From Alphaproteobacteria bacterium (GTDB lineage: Bacteria; Pseudomonadota; Alphaproteobacteria; Rs-D84), in contig JAGCET010000032.1 in assembly GCA_017650505.1 (NCBI GenBank), forward strand, positions 1 through 13,077: 13,077 nucleotides of DNA. Reading direction: 5' to 3'. The translations under genes were made by a program, and so were the position numbers. Of the stretch, positions 12,975 to 13,077 are shown piece by piece. Within the stretch, counting starts at the first letter, position 1, and the number at the start of each line of letters is the position of its first letter. The notes beneath the pieces are model-generated. The model ran no database searches. It was not told the DNA's origin and saw only the letters and a list, made by a program, of their open reading frames with translations.

Positions 12975-13077
12975 AAACGTACCTTTTTGTCCGTCGTTCG
13001 CAACCATAGAAACAACAGATTTTCGGGAGAAATATTACATAACAAGGTGGGCTAAATAGAACGCATAAATCGTCAAA
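12975..13077 (-). repeat. Right arm of the 103-base inverted repeat, truncated by the window edge
   Basis: Exact reverse complement of 12778-12880. It includes the complement of the last 43 bases of yrbG, so it reads as the tail of a second yrbG copy on the minus strand. Either a convergent duplicate gene lies beyond the edge, or the contig folds back on itself. Confidence 0.95.

Noticed and set aside
12810..13055. Plus-strand ORF of 81 codons at the window end
   Set aside because: It reads through both arms of the inverted repeat and the terminator, so its ends are translations of complementary strands; no family or ribosome site.
1..13077. CRISPR arrays, insertion sequences, integrases, restriction or toxin-antitoxin genes
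   Set aside because: Looked for and not seen: no regular repeat-spacer array, no transposase or recombinase motifs, no defence or toxin-antitoxin pair recognisable among the genes.

Overview
The window looks like a compact stretch of chromosome from an alphaproteobacterium, most likely a host-associated or reduced-genome lineage. This is an inference from three things: the adjacent lepB-rnc pair, a Gram-negative beta-barrel protein ending in Phe, and small single-domain housekeeping genes packed tightly among very large lineage-specific proteins. The genetic code is standard: TGG encodes Trp, and TAA and TAG stops are seen.

Layout. (1) 1-766, minus: the N-terminal part of an exported surface protein, cut by the window edge. 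(2) 767-1354: about 590 bases without a normal gene. It holds a composite palindromic repeat (802-954), a short ORF fragment that the repeat seems to interrupt, a short direct repeat, a structured element (1046-1158), a terminator-like hairpin and the promoter of a tRNA. (3) 1355-1431: tRNA-Arg(ACG) with its terminator, then about 270 bases of hairpin-rich sequence that repeats the tRNA T-arm. (4) 1763-3034, plus: a cytosolic coiled-coil protein of unknown function. (5) 3080-5034, minus: the operon lepB-rnc-secG (signal peptidase I, RNase III, SecG translocase subunit). (6) 5117-6643, plus: a ComM/YifB-type AAA+ ATPase whose promoter is interleaved with that of lepB. (7) 6645-7583, minus: an outer-membrane beta-barrel protein, tail to tail with comM. 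(8) 7663-11805, minus: a 1380-residue multi-domain membrane-associated protein that I cannot assign to a family. (9) 11897-12820, plus: a YrbG-type Na+/Ca2+ exchanger. (10) 12778-13077: an exact 103-base inverted repeat whose right arm runs to the window edge.

How the genes relate. LepB and SecG serve protein export, which also feeds the two predicted exported proteins (1-766 and 6645-7583). RNase III sits between them and is probably translationally coupled to lepB. The main regulatory theme is start-site architecture. comM, the beta-barrel gene and yrbG each have a perfect TATAAT hexamer only 7-9 bases before the ATG and no Shine-Dalgarno, so they should give leaderless mRNAs. Most of the other genes carry clear AGGA-type ribosome sites.

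Best candidates for something new: the 1380-aa protein, the leaderless promoter set, and the repeat and structured-RNA-like region between 800 and 1700. The terminal inverted repeat may be real or an assembly fold-back.
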